Positions 7,785 to 16,478 of a stretch of 64,000 nucleotides of DNA are shown in pieces. Every line of letters starts with the position of its first letter. Position 1 is the first letter of the stretch. The translations under genes and the position numbers were made by a program. Location of the stretch: positions 62,001 through 126,000 of the forward strand of contig NZ_JBMFWL010000002.1 in assembly GCF_049965315.1 (NCBI RefSeq), read 5' to 3'. Under the pieces are notes generated by a model. The model searched no databases and was not told where the DNA came from. It saw nothing but the letters and a program-made list of their open reading frames with translations. The DNA comes from Acidithiobacillus_B sp049965315 (GTDB lineage: Bacteria > Pseudomonadota > Gammaproteobacteria > Acidithiobacillales > Acidithiobacillaceae).

Positions 7785-9467
7785 ATGCTGCTTTCCCTGC
7801 ACATCCGCGATTTCACCCTCATCGATCAGCTCAGTGTCGAGTTTGGCCATGGTCTCACCGTATTGACCGGTGAAACCGGAGCCGGGAAATCCATTCTCGT
7901 CGACGCCATCGCCCTCCTGCTGGGCGACAAGGGCAGTACCGACCTGATTCGCCACGGGGCCGAACAGGCCGACCTCAGCGCCGAGCTGCTCCTCTCCGAA
8001 GACCACCCGGCCCGCGCGTGGTTGGCGGAACATGAACTGGATGCGGATGATGCCTGCCTGTTGCGCCGCATCCTCCAGCGCAACGGCCGCAGCCGCGCCT
8101 TCATCAACGGCCAGGTCGTTACCACCGGCCTCCTCCGCGAACTGGGCGAACTCCTCGTGGATATCCTCGGCCAGCACGCCCATCAGAGCCTGCTGCGCCC
8201 CGAACGCCAGCTCTTCCTCCTCGACCGTTTTGCCCAGCTTGCCCGCCCCCGCCAGGAAATCGCCCAGGCCTACCAGGAGTGGCGGAGCAGCGTGCAACAT
8301 TGGGATGCGTTGCAGGCGGCCAAGACCCGCCGGGGCGAAGAGGAAGACTGGCTGCGCTTTCAATTCAACGAACTGGAAGACGCCGATCTGCAGCGGGGGG
8401 AATGGGAATCCCTGCGCCGGGAACAGGCCCTCCTGGGTGCCGTCGAGCAACTGCAGCAGCACGTCAACACCGCCCTGGAAGCCCTTTATGACGCCGACGG
8501 CGCCGCGGTCGCCCAACTCGCCGGCGCCCAGCGGGAACTGGCCAATGCCAGCCAACGGGATCAGCGCCTGGCGCCTGCCGAAGAACTGGTCGGCAGCGCC
8601 TTGATCCAGGTGGAAGAAGCCGCCGCCGCCCTGCGTCACTATGTCGACGGCCTCCAGGCCGACCCCCTGCGCCTTGAAGCCGTCGCCAACCGCCTCGTGC
8701 TCCTCCAAGGGCTGCAACGCAAACACCATTGCGACGCCGATGCCCTCCTGGAGCGCCGCGACACCCTGCGCGCCGAACTCGCCCTCCTCAGCGCGGCCGG
8801 CACCGAACTGGACGCCGCCGCCGCCGCCGTCCAGTCCCGCGCAGCCGCCTATCGCCGGCAGGCCGAGGCCCTGAGCGCGGCCCGGCAAGCCCACAGCACT
8901 GCTCTGGCCGAGGCCATCGCCGCCCAGGTCCGACAGCTCGGCATGGCCCACGCCCAGGTGGAACTGCGCCTGGAGAGCACCCCGGCGGAGGGAGGGCACT
9001 GGCGGGAAACGGGCTGGGACAGCGCCGAGATCTGGATCGCCGCCAATCCCGGGCATCCTCCCCAGCCGCTGGCCAGGGTAGCCTCCGGGGGCGAGCTCTC
9101 GCGCATCGGCCTCGCCCTGCAGGTCATCCTCTCCAGCCCCGAACGCATCGACACCCTGATCTTCGACGAAGTGGACGTGGGCATCGGCGGCGCCGTCGCC
9201 GAGACCGTGGGCCGCCTGCTCCGCCAGCTCGGCGGCCGCCAGCAGGTTCTCTGCGTTACCCATCTCCCCCAGGTCGCCGCCCAGGGACACCAGCACCTGC
9301 AGGTGGAAAAGGAAGTGCGCGGCGACGCCACCTACAGCCGCGTGCGCCCCCTCAGCGCGACCGAGCGCCTGACGGAAATCGCCCGGATGCTGGGCGGAGT
9401 GACCATCACTGACCAGGTCAGGAACGCCGCCGCGGAAATGCTCGCCCGCGCCGAAGCCATGCCCTAG
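7785..9467 (+). CDS. recN: DNA repair protein RecN
   Basis: SMC-like ATPase acting in recombinational repair of double-strand breaks. 560 aa, full length. The N-terminal ATPase half carries Walker A GETGAGKS (near residue 32), a central coiled-coil region runs roughly from residue 150 to 380, and the C-terminal half has the ABC signature region (ASGGELSRI) and Walker B DTLIFDEVDVGIGG, then the H-loop region (VLCVTHLPQVAA). The start directly follows the nadK stop. The stop (TAG, 9465-9467) overlaps tail-to-tail with the stop of the convergent MBL-like gene. Confidence 0.95.
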   Translation: MLLSLHIRDFTLIDQLSVEFGHGLTVLTGETGAGKSILVDAIALLLGDKGSTDLIRHGAEQADLSAELLLSEDHPARAWLAEHELDADDACLLRRILQRNGRSRAFINGQVVTTGLLRELGELLVDILGQHAHQSLLRPERQLFLLDRFAQLARPRQEIAQAYQEWRSSVQHWDALQAAKTRRGEEEDWLRFQFNELEDADLQRGEWESLRREQALLGAVEQLQQHVNTALEALYDADGAAVAQLAGAQRELANASQRDQRLAPAEELVGSALIQVEEAAAALRHYVDGLQADPLRLEAVANRLVLLQGLQRKHHCDADALLERRDTLRAELALLSAAGTELDAAAAAVQSRAAAYRRQAEALSAARQAHSTALAEAIAAQVRQLGMAHAQVELRLESTPAEGGHWRETGWDSAEIWIAANPGHPPQPLARVASGGELSRIGLALQVILSSPERIDTLIFDEVDVGIGGAVAETVGRLLRQLGGRQQVLCVTHLPQVAAQGHQHLQVEKEVRGDATYSRVRPLSATERLTEIARMLGGVTITDQVRNAAAEMLARAEAMP

Positions 9468-10084
9468 GTGCCCAGGCGCAGTCTTGGCCGCGCGGTCGCC
9501 TGAACTCCCCAACGCGCGCCCCGCCAGGCCGCCAGGGAAACCACCTGGGCACCGATCTGCGCCTGCCAGTCCCGCAGGGAAAGATCCTCCCCGCCCCGCT
9601 CCCCGGCAAAAATCCGGGTCTGGGCCGGGAGTTGCGCCAGGGTGCCCCAAGCCCCCGCATCTCCCCGCCACTGCGCCCGCCCACGTCCGTCGAAACCCAG
9701 AGCGAAGCCGGCAAGAAAATGACCAGGCCAGTAAAAACCCATGCGGGGCGGCGCAGCATGGGTCTGCACCGCCTGGAGTTTCTGCCGCCCCACCGGAATC
9801 GAGGTCCTGGCGCTCGGGTCCGTGACGCCCGCAAATGGTGCAACGACGCCCGCTTCCGGGGCCAAGAGGCATAGGCGCTCGGCCGCCGTGGCCAAGGCGA
9901 CATGATGGCGGGTATGCAGGATATGGCGGATCTGCGCCGCCGGATCCCGTGCCAGCACCCAGTCCAGATCCGCTTCCACATCTTCCGGAAAGGTATCCAC
10001 CAAAGCGCAGTCGTGGCTTTCGGGATCCCAGAGAATATACCGACAGCGCGTCACCTCCGGGGAAGACCGTTGTTCAATATGCAT
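9464..10084 (-). CDS. Degenerate metallo-beta-lactamase-fold protein (persulfide dioxygenase/glyoxalase II-like)
   Basis: Predicted 206 aa. The ATG at 10084 has AAGGAG with an 8-nt spacer; a GTG at 10093 would overlap that site, so 10084 is preferred. The overall pattern recalls ETHE1/BLH-type MBL proteins: an N-terminal strand block (RYILWDPESHDCALVDTF), a segment where HxHxDH is expected, and a PGH-like block (YWPGHFLAGF). However, the metal motif reads HTRHHVALAT: the second His, the Asp and the last His of HxHxDH are not in place. So this is probably a non-catalytic or repurposed relative. No sulfide gene sits beside it. The family call is by pattern only and may be wrong in detail. Confidence 0.5.
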   Translation of the reverse strand: MHIEQRSSPEVTRCRYILWDPESHDCALVDTFPEDVEADLDWVLARDPAAQIRHILHTRHHVALATAAERLCLLAPEAGVVAPFAGVTDPSARTSIPVGRQKLQAVQTHAAPPRMGFYWPGHFLAGFALGFDGRGRAQWRGDAGAWGTLAQLPAQTRIFAGERGGEDLSLRDWQAQIGAQVVSLAAWRGARWGVQATARPRLRLGT

Positions 10085-10096
10085 GGCAGGCACTCC

Positions 10097-10119
10097 TTGG
10101 TAACATCAGTATTTACCAA
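10097..10119. promoter_or_regulatory. Perfect dyad TTGGTAA-N9-TTACCAA upstream of MBL-like gene
   Basis: A perfect 7-bp inverted repeat separated by 9 bp ends 13 bp before the start codon of the minus-strand MBL-like gene and touches its ribosome site. It could be an operator for a dimeric repressor, or in mRNA a hairpin next to the ribosome site. A 10-bp perfect palindrome (AATGGCCATT, 10143-10152) lies in the same AT-rich gap. The gap 10085-10376 holds no gene. Confidence 0.5.
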
Positions 10120-10376
10120 TTTTCTAATGCAATGACCATGCCAATGGCCATTAAACCGATTTATCGCTTTAACTATCATCCACTTTCATTTTTATCGGCG
10201 GGGCGCTCAACTCCTTTATCCAGCCGGTGCCGAGGCATTTCCTGTAGCCGATTTCCCGCAGCCCTTCCCCCTTGTGCCCTGGCAATCCATGGTACGGTGG
10301 GCACACCTACTGTGGCCAAATCCCTACACTATGCCCCGGCCCGGCTAGCGCATACACTATAAAAAAGGAGCGGATC

Positions 10377-11858
10377 ATGGCGGTGGAAGTCCTCAGCATG
10401 GAAGAAAACCCGGCGACCGATCGCGCCCATGGGCCATCATCCCGCGCGGTGTCCATCCCCCGGCGCGTGCTGCTGGTATCCGGGCTGATTCTCCTCTTGG
10501 TCGGAGGGGTCGTGTTTTATGCCGTACGCGCCGTACATACCCTGGGCGAGAGCACGCAAACCCTGCTGCGCGTGGGTTTACCCCTCCAGGAACAACTCCT
10601 GCGCATGGAAGATACCCAGCGCCAGGCGGAATTTTTCCTCGGCATTGCCAGCGTCCTCCCCCATGCGGGCTATGAAAGGGCCTTTCAGGCCATGGTGAAC
10701 CAGGAACAGGCGGAGGTGATCAGCCTCCAGCAGCGCGCGGCCCATCACCCCGAACTGGGCGCGGCCCTGGCCGTCCTCCAGCAAAACCTCGCCGCCTACG
10801 CCAACGCCGCCACCATGGACCCCGTCCTCCGGAGTCAGCGCAAGGAGTCCCTGCAGGCCAGCTTCCAGGCCGTCAAGACGGCCATCAGCGCCCTCCTGGC
10901 GCGCCAAGGCCAACAGGCCGCCCGGGCACGCGACCAGGCCATCGACCTCCTGTACGGGCTCATCTTTGCCACCGCCTGCCTGGGCATTTTCATCCCCTGG
11001 CGCGTCGCCGCCGCCCTCACCCGCCCCCTCAAGGCCTTTCGCCGGGCCCTGGAAGAAATCGGCGCCGGGCGCCTGACCACCGTCGCGGACGAAGGTCCTG
11101 CCGAGCTGCGCGAACTGGCCCGCGGCATCGAAAACATGCAGGCCCGCCTGCAGGAGGAGGAACGGCTGCGCCACGAATTCCTCAGCCAGGTCTCCCACGA
11201 GCTCAAGACACCCCTGGCCTCGGCCCGCTCCGGGAGCGAATTGCTGCTCAGCGAACGCCTTGGTCCCCTCCAGCCCCGCCAGCGCGAGGTACTGGAGATC
11301 ATCGCCCGTCAGGTGCAGGAACTCTACGCCGCCATCCAGGAAATGCTCGACATGCACGCCCTGCAAGCACGCACCCTCGACTTCGCCCCCCAGGAGGTGC
11401 CCGTACCCGCCGCCTTGGCCGAACTCTGCCAGCGGCTCCTCCCCCTGACCCAGAAGAAGGGCCAGTACCTCCAGTGCCAAAGCGCCGAGGGCCTCAGCGT
11501 CTTCGCCGATCCCCAAAGGCTCCGCCAGATCCTCAGCAATCTCGTCAGCAATGCCCATAAATACAGCCCCGCCGGCGGCAAGATCCGCGTTACCGCCGAA
11601 GGGCGGGAGGGAGGCGTCGAGTTTCGCGTCGAAGACGATGGACCCGGCATCCCCCCGGCGCTGCTGGAGCGCGTTTTCGACCGCTTCTTCCAGGTACCCG
11701 TAGGCTCCGGCCTCCCCCGCGGCACCGGCCTGGGACTGGCCATCACCCGCGAGCTGGTGACTGCCCAGGGGGGCTGGATCAAGCTCGGCAATCGCCCTGC
11801 AGGGGGGCTCTGCGCGGAGATCTGGCTCCCTTCCCCCACTGCCGCAGGCAGCGCATGA
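10377..11858 (+). CDS. glrK: Membrane sensor histidine kinase, GlrK/QseE-like
   Basis: Predicted 493 aa; the ATG at 10377 follows AAGGAG. Order: short cytoplasmic N-terminus, TM1 about residues 30-50, a helical periplasmic sensor domain, TM2 about 183-203, HAMP (RPLKAFRRALEEIGAGR), HisKA with phospho-acceptor His near residue 274 (SHELKTPLASARSGSELLL), then HATPase_c with N box (NLVSNAHKYSP), G1 (EDDGPGIP) and G2 (GTGLGLAI). Together with the following lipoprotein and sigma54-type regulator it reproduces the enterobacterial glrK-qseG-glrR order, so GlrK is the best name. It overlaps the lipoprotein gene by 4 bp (ATGA). The signal sensed is unknown. Confidence 0.85.
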   Translation: MAVEVLSMEENPATDRAHGPSSRAVSIPRRVLLVSGLILLLVGGVVFYAVRAVHTLGESTQTLLRVGLPLQEQLLRMEDTQRQAEFFLGIASVLPHAGYERAFQAMVNQEQAEVISLQQRAAHHPELGAALAVLQQNLAAYANAATMDPVLRSQRKESLQASFQAVKTAISALLARQGQQAARARDQAIDLLYGLIFATACLGIFIPWRVAAALTRPLKAFRRALEEIGAGRLTTVADEGPAELRELARGIENMQARLQEEERLRHEFLSQVSHELKTPLASARSGSELLLSERLGPLQPRQREVLEIIARQVQELYAAIQEMLDMHALQARTLDFAPQEVPVPAALAELCQRLLPLTQKKGQYLQCQSAEGLSVFADPQRLRQILSNLVSNAHKYSPAGGKIRVTAEGREGGVEFRVEDDGPGIPPALLERVFDRFFQVPVGSGLPRGTGLGLAITRELVTAQGGWIKLGNRPAGGLCAEIWLPSPTAAGSA

Positions 11859-12343
11859 ATCCGCACCGCTGGCTGGCCCTGGGCTTGGGCGCCTTCCTGC
11901 TCTCCGCCTGCGCCCCTTTCGTCTCCCCATCGCGATCCACGCCCGCCGGCAGCCGTAGCGCCCTCCTCGGCGGCCTGCAAAGCTGCGGATCCGCCACCGG
12001 CGCAAGCTGCGCGAAAGTGCATCTTGCCTTGGCGGAGGGTTACCTGCGCGCCGACCCCATCACCCCAACCGGCCTCGACAGCGCCGCCAGTGAACTGGCC
12101 CTGGCCGCGCAAAATCCCCAGGTCGCCCGGGAGACGGCGCCGCTCTACCGCAGTGTGCAGGGTTGGCGCGACGCCCTGCGCAAGGGGCGCGAAGCCGAAG
12201 CGCAGCTCGACGCCGCCAGGACGCAGCTCCGCGACACCCAAGCCCGGCTCAACGCCGCCGATGCGCGCCTCGCCGGTCTGGAGAGCCTCCTCCGCCACAA
12301 GGCCCAGGACACCCTCCAACAATTGCAGCCGCGGCAGCCATGA
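11855..12343 (+). CDS. QseG-like outer-membrane lipoprotein
   Basis: 162 aa. A signal peptide ending in a lipobox (LLSAC, Cys near residue 19) predicts lipidation and membrane anchoring. The rest contains a conserved-looking Cys pair (LQSCGSATGASC) and a long Ala/Arg/Glu-rich heptad-like C-terminal half (about residues 100-155), likely coiled coil. In enterobacteria the gene in this position, qseG (yfhG), encodes a lipoprotein that contacts the QseE/GlrK sensor; the position, size and topology match here although sequence similarity cannot be measured. It is coupled to both neighbours by ATGA overlaps. Confidence 0.7.
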   Translation: MNPHRWLALGLGAFLLSACAPFVSPSRSTPAGSRSALLGGLQSCGSATGASCAKVHLALAEGYLRADPITPTGLDSAASELALAAQNPQVARETAPLYRSVQGWRDALRKGREAEAQLDAARTQLRDTQARLNAADARLAGLESLLRHKAQDTLQQLQPRQP

Positions 12344-13722
12344 CGCTTCCCTCCCGCTCCATTCTCATCCTCGACGATGATCCCGACTTCCTTCGCCTCC
12401 TCGGCCTCTGGCTGGAGAGCGAAGGCCATGACGTCTTCGCCAGTTCGGACCCCGTAACCGGGGTGGCGCGCCTGCGCAGCCGGATTCCCGACCTGATCAT
12501 CTCGGACCTGCGTATGCCGGTCATTGACGGCATGGGCATCCTCGAAGAGGCCCAGCGCCTCGATCCCGACCTCCCCGTCATCCTCCTCACCGCCCACGGC
12601 AGCATTCCCAACGCCGTCGAGGCCATGCGCGGCAACGCCTTCGGCTATCTCAGCAAGCCCTTCAGCAGCGAAGAACTGCAGGATCTGGTCAAGTCCGCCC
12701 TCTCCCAGCGCCAGGCCAGCCAGGAAACCCGCACCCTGCGAGCCACCCTGCGGGCGCAGGCGGGCCAACTGGTACTCCACCGCAGCCCCGCCATGGCCGC
12801 CCTGGTGGATGAACTGGCACGCATTGCCGGCTCCTCGGCCAGCGTTTTCCTCTCCGGCGAAAGCGGCGCGGGCAAGGAACGCATCGCCCGCGCCATCCAC
12901 GCCGCCAGCCCCCGTGCGGAACGCCCTTTTGTCGCCGTCAATTGCGGCGCCATTCCCGCCGAACTTGCCGAAAGCGAGCTTTTCGGCCACGTCAAAGGCT
13001 CCTTCACCGGCGCCGCCCACGACGCCCCCGGCCTGATCCGCAGCGCCGACGGCGGCACCCTCTTTCTCGATGAAATTGCCGACCTACCCCTGGCCCTGCA
13101 GGTCAAGCTCCTGCGCGTCCTCCAGGAAGGCACCCTGCGTCCCGTCGGCGCCAGCCGCGAGATCAGCGTCGATGTGCGCGTCATCAGCGCCACCCACCAG
13201 GACATCCACGCCCTCACCGCCAGCGGCGAGTTCCGCGAAGACCTCTACTACCGGCTGCATGTCATTCCCCTGCGCGTCCCCAGCCTGTGCGAACGCCCCG
13301 AAGACATTCCCCTGCTGGCGCAGCATTTCCTCGACCGCGAAAGCGGCCGATTGGGCCGCGAGATCCAGGGCTTCAGTCCCGAGGCCCTCGACAAGCTCGT
13401 CCAGCGCCCCTGGCCCGGCAATGTCCGCGAACTGGAAAACGCCATCACCTACGCCGCCGCCGTCACCGAAAGGGGCTGGGTAGCCGCCGAGGCCATCCCC
13501 GACGCGGGTCGTCAGGGGGGACAAAGCGCCCTGCCCCCCCTCCAGGATGCCAAGACGGCCTTCGAGCGCGCTTACCTGGAAAACCTCCTGCGCGCCACCG
13601 ACGGCAATATTTCCCGCGCCGCCCGCATCGCCGGCCGCCACCGCACCGACCTCTACAAGCTCATGCGCAAACACGGCCTAGCCCCGCAACTGTTCAAGGG
13701 CAACGACAGTGAAAGCGACTGA
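12340..13722 (+). CDS. glrR: Sigma54-dependent response regulator, GlrR-like
   Basis: Predicted 460 aa from the ATG at 12340, which overlaps the lipoprotein stop. Three domains: receiver (residues 7-120) with acidic pair DDD and phospho-Asp near 56 (IISDLRMP); AAA+ sigma54-interaction domain (about 140-370) with Walker A GESGAGKE, a GSFTGA loop in place of the canonical GAFTGA that touches sigma54, Walker B GGTLFLDEIADL, and arginine-finger region; and a Fis-type helix-turn-helix at the C-terminus (NISRAARIAGRHRTDLYKLM). It should activate sigma54 promoters when phosphorylated by the upstream kinase. The last 14 bp overlap the first gene of the N-ATPase operon. Confidence 0.88.
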   Translation: MTLPSRSILILDDDPDFLRLLGLWLESEGHDVFASSDPVTGVARLRSRIPDLIISDLRMPVIDGMGILEEAQRLDPDLPVILLTAHGSIPNAVEAMRGNAFGYLSKPFSSEELQDLVKSALSQRQASQETRTLRATLRAQAGQLVLHRSPAMAALVDELARIAGSSASVFLSGESGAGKERIARAIHAASPRAERPFVAVNCGAIPAELAESELFGHVKGSFTGAAHDAPGLIRSADGGTLFLDEIADLPLALQVKLLRVLQEGTLRPVGASREISVDVRVISATHQDIHALTASGEFREDLYYRLHVIPLRVPSLCERPEDIPLLAQHFLDRESGRLGREIQGFSPEALDKLVQRPWPGNVRELENAITYAAAVTERGWVAAEAIPDAGRQGGQSALPPLQDAKTAFERAYLENLLRATDGNISRAARIAGRHRTDLYKLMRKHGLAPQLFKGNDSESD

Positions 13723-15118
13723 AAGCCAGGATGCCCGTCAGCCGCCCGGTGCCGATGCCGCCATCGGCACCATCGTCGAGGTGCGCGGGCCGGTGGTGGA
13801 TATCGCCTGCCTCCGCCTGCCGCCGCTCCACGAAGCTCTCTGCGCCCGCAACAATCAGCAAACCTTCCTCTTTGAGGTCCATCAGCATCTGGACAGCGCC
13901 CATGTGCGGGCCATCACCTTGCACAGCACCTCGGGCCTGCGCCGGGGCATGACGGTCTACGACACCGGCGCGCCCCTGCAGGTGCCGGTCTCGCCGGAAT
14001 GCCTCGGGCGCTTGCTGGATGTCTTCGGTGCCCCCCTCGACGGCGGCGCACCGCTTCCCGCCGGCGAGTATCGGAATATCCTGGCGGCGCCGCCCTCCCT
14101 GCCCGACACCATGGCGCCCAGCGATGTGCTCGAAACCGGCATCAAGGTGATCGATCTGCTCTGCCCTTTCGTCCGCGGCGGCAAAACCGGCCTGTTCGGG
14201 GGGGCGGGTCTGGGCAAGACCGTGCTCATCATGGAATTCATGCACGCCATGGTCACCCTGCATCAAGGGGTGTCGGTGTTTGCCGGGGTGGGCGAGCGCA
14301 TCCGTGAAGGGCACGAGCTCTGGCACATGATGGAGGCGGCCGGGGTCATGCCCCATACCCTGATGATCTTCGGCCAGATGGACGAGTCCCCCGGCGTGCG
14401 CTTTCGCGTGGGCCACACCGCCCTCACCTATGCCGAATTCCTCCGCGACCAGTTGCACAAGGAGGTGCTGTTCCTGATGGACAATGCCTTCCGTTTCGTG
14501 CAGGCGGGCAGCGAAATCTCCGGGCTCCTCGGGCGCATGCCCGCCACCGTCGGCTACCAGCCGACCCTCATGACCGAGGTGGCGGCCTTACAGGAGCGCA
14601 TCCTCTCCACCCGCGCCGGCGCGGTGATGGCGGTGGAGGCGATCTACGTCCCGGCCGATGACATGAGCGACCCGGCGGTTACCGCGATCATCGCCCACCT
14701 CGATACCACCGTCATTCTTTCCCGCGCCCAGGCCGGCAAAGGCATTTACCCCGCCGTGGATCCGGTACAGTCCACCAGCCAGTTGATGGACCGCCATTTC
14801 CTCGGCGACCGCCATTACGCCGTCGCCGAGGCGGTGCGCGAACATCTGGCCCGCTATCAGGAACTGGAGGACATCATCACCATGCTGGGCATCGAGGAAC
14901 TTTCGGAGCAAGACCGTCGCATCGTGCTGCGGGCGCGCAAACTGCAGCGTTACCTCACCCAGCCCTTTCACGTGATCGCCGAACAGACCGCCATCCCCGG
15001 CGTGTCGGTGCCCCTCGCCGCCACCCTGACCGACTGCGAGGCCTTCCTGCGCGGCGATTATGATGACACGCCCGAAGACCGCTGTTACCTGCGCGGCAGC
15101 ATGCAGGAGGGGCCGTGA
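13709..15118 (+). CDS. atpD: N-ATPase catalytic beta subunit
   Basis: Predicted 469 aa with a GTG start inside the end of glrR (14-bp overlap). F1 beta-type: N-terminal beta barrel (GTIVEVRGPVVDIAC), Walker A GGAGLGKT near residue 170, catalytic GER (VGERIREG), Walker B VLFLMDN, and ELSEQD near the C-terminus corresponding to DELSEED. It opens an operon in the order D-C-Q-B-E-F-A-G. Beta and epsilon coming first, an atpQ gene, and no separate delta gene are the hallmarks of N-ATPases, a laterally spread second F-type ATPase that usually works as an ATP-driven ion exporter alongside the normal F1Fo enzyme. Confidence 0.93.
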   Translation: MKATESQDARQPPGADAAIGTIVEVRGPVVDIACLRLPPLHEALCARNNQQTFLFEVHQHLDSAHVRAITLHSTSGLRRGMTVYDTGAPLQVPVSPECLGRLLDVFGAPLDGGAPLPAGEYRNILAAPPSLPDTMAPSDVLETGIKVIDLLCPFVRGGKTGLFGGAGLGKTVLIMEFMHAMVTLHQGVSVFAGVGERIREGHELWHMMEAAGVMPHTLMIFGQMDESPGVRFRVGHTALTYAEFLRDQLHKEVLFLMDNAFRFVQAGSEISGLLGRMPATVGYQPTLMTEVAALQERILSTRAGAVMAVEAIYVPADDMSDPAVTAIIAHLDTTVILSRAQAGKGIYPAVDPVQSTSQLMDRHFLGDRHYAVAEAVREHLARYQELEDIITMLGIEELSEQDRRIVLRARKLQRYLTQPFHVIAEQTAIPGVSVPLAATLTDCEAFLRGDYDDTPEDRCYLRGSMQEGP

Positions 15119-15543
15119 GCACTTTTACCCTGCACTTGCAAAGCGCCACCGGGCACGAGGAGCTGGCAGGCGTGACCAGTTTCCTCGGTGAGGATGCCTC
15201 GGGCAGCTTCGGCATCCTTGCCCGCCATGCTCGCTTCATGACCGCCCTCAGCTTCGGGCTGGCCCGCTTTCGCCAGGCCGATGCACCCTGGCAATATCTG
15301 GCAATGCCCGGAGCGCTGCTCTATTTCTTCGACAATGGGCTATATATCTATACGCGGCGCTATTTGCGCGATTCCGACCATCATCGCATCCGGCAAGCCC
15401 TGGAAGAACGGATCGCAGCGGAAGAAAAGGCGCTCCAGGAGGTCAAGACCGCCCTGCACCACATGGAGGAGGAGATGCTTCACCGGCTCTGGCGCTTGCA
15501 GGAAGGAGAAAAAGGGGGACCATGGACATCTCCAAGAGGCTGA
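15115..15543 (+). CDS. atpC: N-ATPase epsilon subunit
   Basis: 142 aa, GTG start overlapping the atpD stop (GTGA). N-terminal beta sandwich (TSFLGEDASGSFGILARHARF, cut here to its GILARHA core) and C-terminal helical hairpin rich in Glu/Lys, as in epsilon subunits that sit on the central stalk and restrain rotation. Longer C-terminal helices than in short epsilon forms. The last 22 bp overlap atpQ. Confidence 0.88.
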   Translation: MSTFTLHLQSATGHEELAGVTSFLGEDASGSFGILARHARFMTALSFGLARFRQADAPWQYLAMPGALLYFFDNGLYIYTRRYLRDSDHHRIRQALEERIAAEEKALQEVKTALHHMEEEMLHRLWRLQEGEKGGPWTSPRG

Positions 15544-15782
15544 AGCAAAGCATCGATCGCCAAGTCCGGCGCCTGGACAAGCCGCGCCGCAGCCTCTTTG
15601 CGCAAACCGTCTATCTCGGCACCCTGGGCCTGGTCATGGTGCTGCCGGTGGTTGCCGGCGCCTATCTCGGGCTGTGGCTCGACAGCCTGGCGGGAGGTTA
15701 TTCCATGCGCTGGACCCTCAGTCTGATCGTCCTCGGCGTCGTGATCGGGGCCGTAAACGTATATCTTTTGATCAAGGACTGA
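15522..15782 (+). CDS. atpQ: N-ATPase membrane protein AtpQ
   Basis: 86 aa with two predicted membrane helices (residues about 27-50 and 60-82) and a basic N-terminus with DKPRRSLFAQTVYLGTLG, the recognisable start of the AtpQ family (small F-ATPase operon protein found in N-ATPase and Methanosarcina-type operons). It is a distant relative of AtpI/AtpZ, thought to help assemble or supply the c ring; its exact role is unproven. The stop lies 3 bp before atpB, leaving no room for the atpR gene that normally sits between them. Confidence 0.8.
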   Translation: MDISKRLKQSIDRQVRRLDKPRRSLFAQTVYLGTLGLVMVLPVVAGAYLGLWLDSLAGGYSMRWTLSLIVLGVVIGAVNVYLLIKD

Positions 15783-15785
15783 AGC

Positions 15786-16466
15786 ATGACCGGCCAGGGC
15801 CTCTTCATCCCCATCGCCTTCCGCATCGGCCCTCTGGCCATCACCCAGACGGTAGTGGTCACCTGGCTGCTCATGCTGGCCCTGGTGATCTTTTCCTGGC
15901 TGGCCACCCGCCGCCTGCGCGTCACCCCCGGCCCCTTGCAGGTGGCCGTGGAAGGGGCGGTCACGGCCATGGATGAGGCGGTGCGCTCCGTCCTCCCGGA
16001 ACAGGCATCGCAGGTGCTGCCCTTCATCGCCACCCTGTGGATTTTCATCACCGCCGCCAACCTGGCGGGTCTGATCCCCGGTCTGGCCTCGCCCACGGCG
16101 GACCTGTCCACCACCACGGCCCTTGCAGTCCTGGTCTTTCTCTCGGTGCACTGGTTCGGCATCCGCAGCAGCGGCCTCAGGGCGTACCTGCGTCATTACC
16201 TGCAGCCCAGCGTCTTCCTCTTCCCGTTTCAGATCATCAGCGAGATCACCCGCTCCGTCGCCCTCGCCGTGCGCCTCTTCGGCAACATGATGAGCCTCGA
16301 CATGGCGGCATTGCTGATCCTGCTGGTGGCGGGCTTCCTGGTGCCCGTGCCCATCCTCATGCTCCACGTCATCGAGGCCCTGGTCCAGGCCTACATCTTC
16401 GGCATGCTCGCCCTCATCTACATCGCCGGAGCCATCCAATCCCGAGAAACCACCAAAGACACCTGA
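15786..16466 (+). CDS. atpB: N-ATPase a subunit
   Basis: 226 aa, shorter than E. coli subunit a (271) as usual for N-type. Five hydrophobic segments. The key block SVALAVRLFGNMMS in the penultimate helix region carries the essential Arg facing the c ring, and EALVQAYIFGMLALIYI matches the last helix with the conserved Gln. Forms the ion half-channels in the membrane. Starts 3 bp after atpQ. Confidence 0.93.
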   Translation: MTGQGLFIPIAFRIGPLAITQTVVVTWLLMLALVIFSWLATRRLRVTPGPLQVAVEGAVTAMDEAVRSVLPEQASQVLPFIATLWIFITAANLAGLIPGLASPTADLSTTTALAVLVFLSVHWFGIRSSGLRAYLRHYLQPSVFLFPFQIISEITRSVALAVRLFGNMMSLDMAALLILLVAGFLVPVPILMLHVIEALVQAYIFGMLALIYIAGAIQSRETTKDT

Positions 16467-16478
16467 AAGGAGCCAAAT

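Noticed and set aside
6852..9872. 1006-codon open frame antisense to nadK and recN
   Set aside because: Gly/Gln/Glu-rich shadow frame created by GC-skewed codon use; both genes on the other strand are unmistakable.
10250..10376. Possible sigma54 promoter upstream of the glrK-like gene
   Set aside because: TGGCAATCC-type sequence lacks the GC element at the right spacing; no convincing -24/-12 pair.
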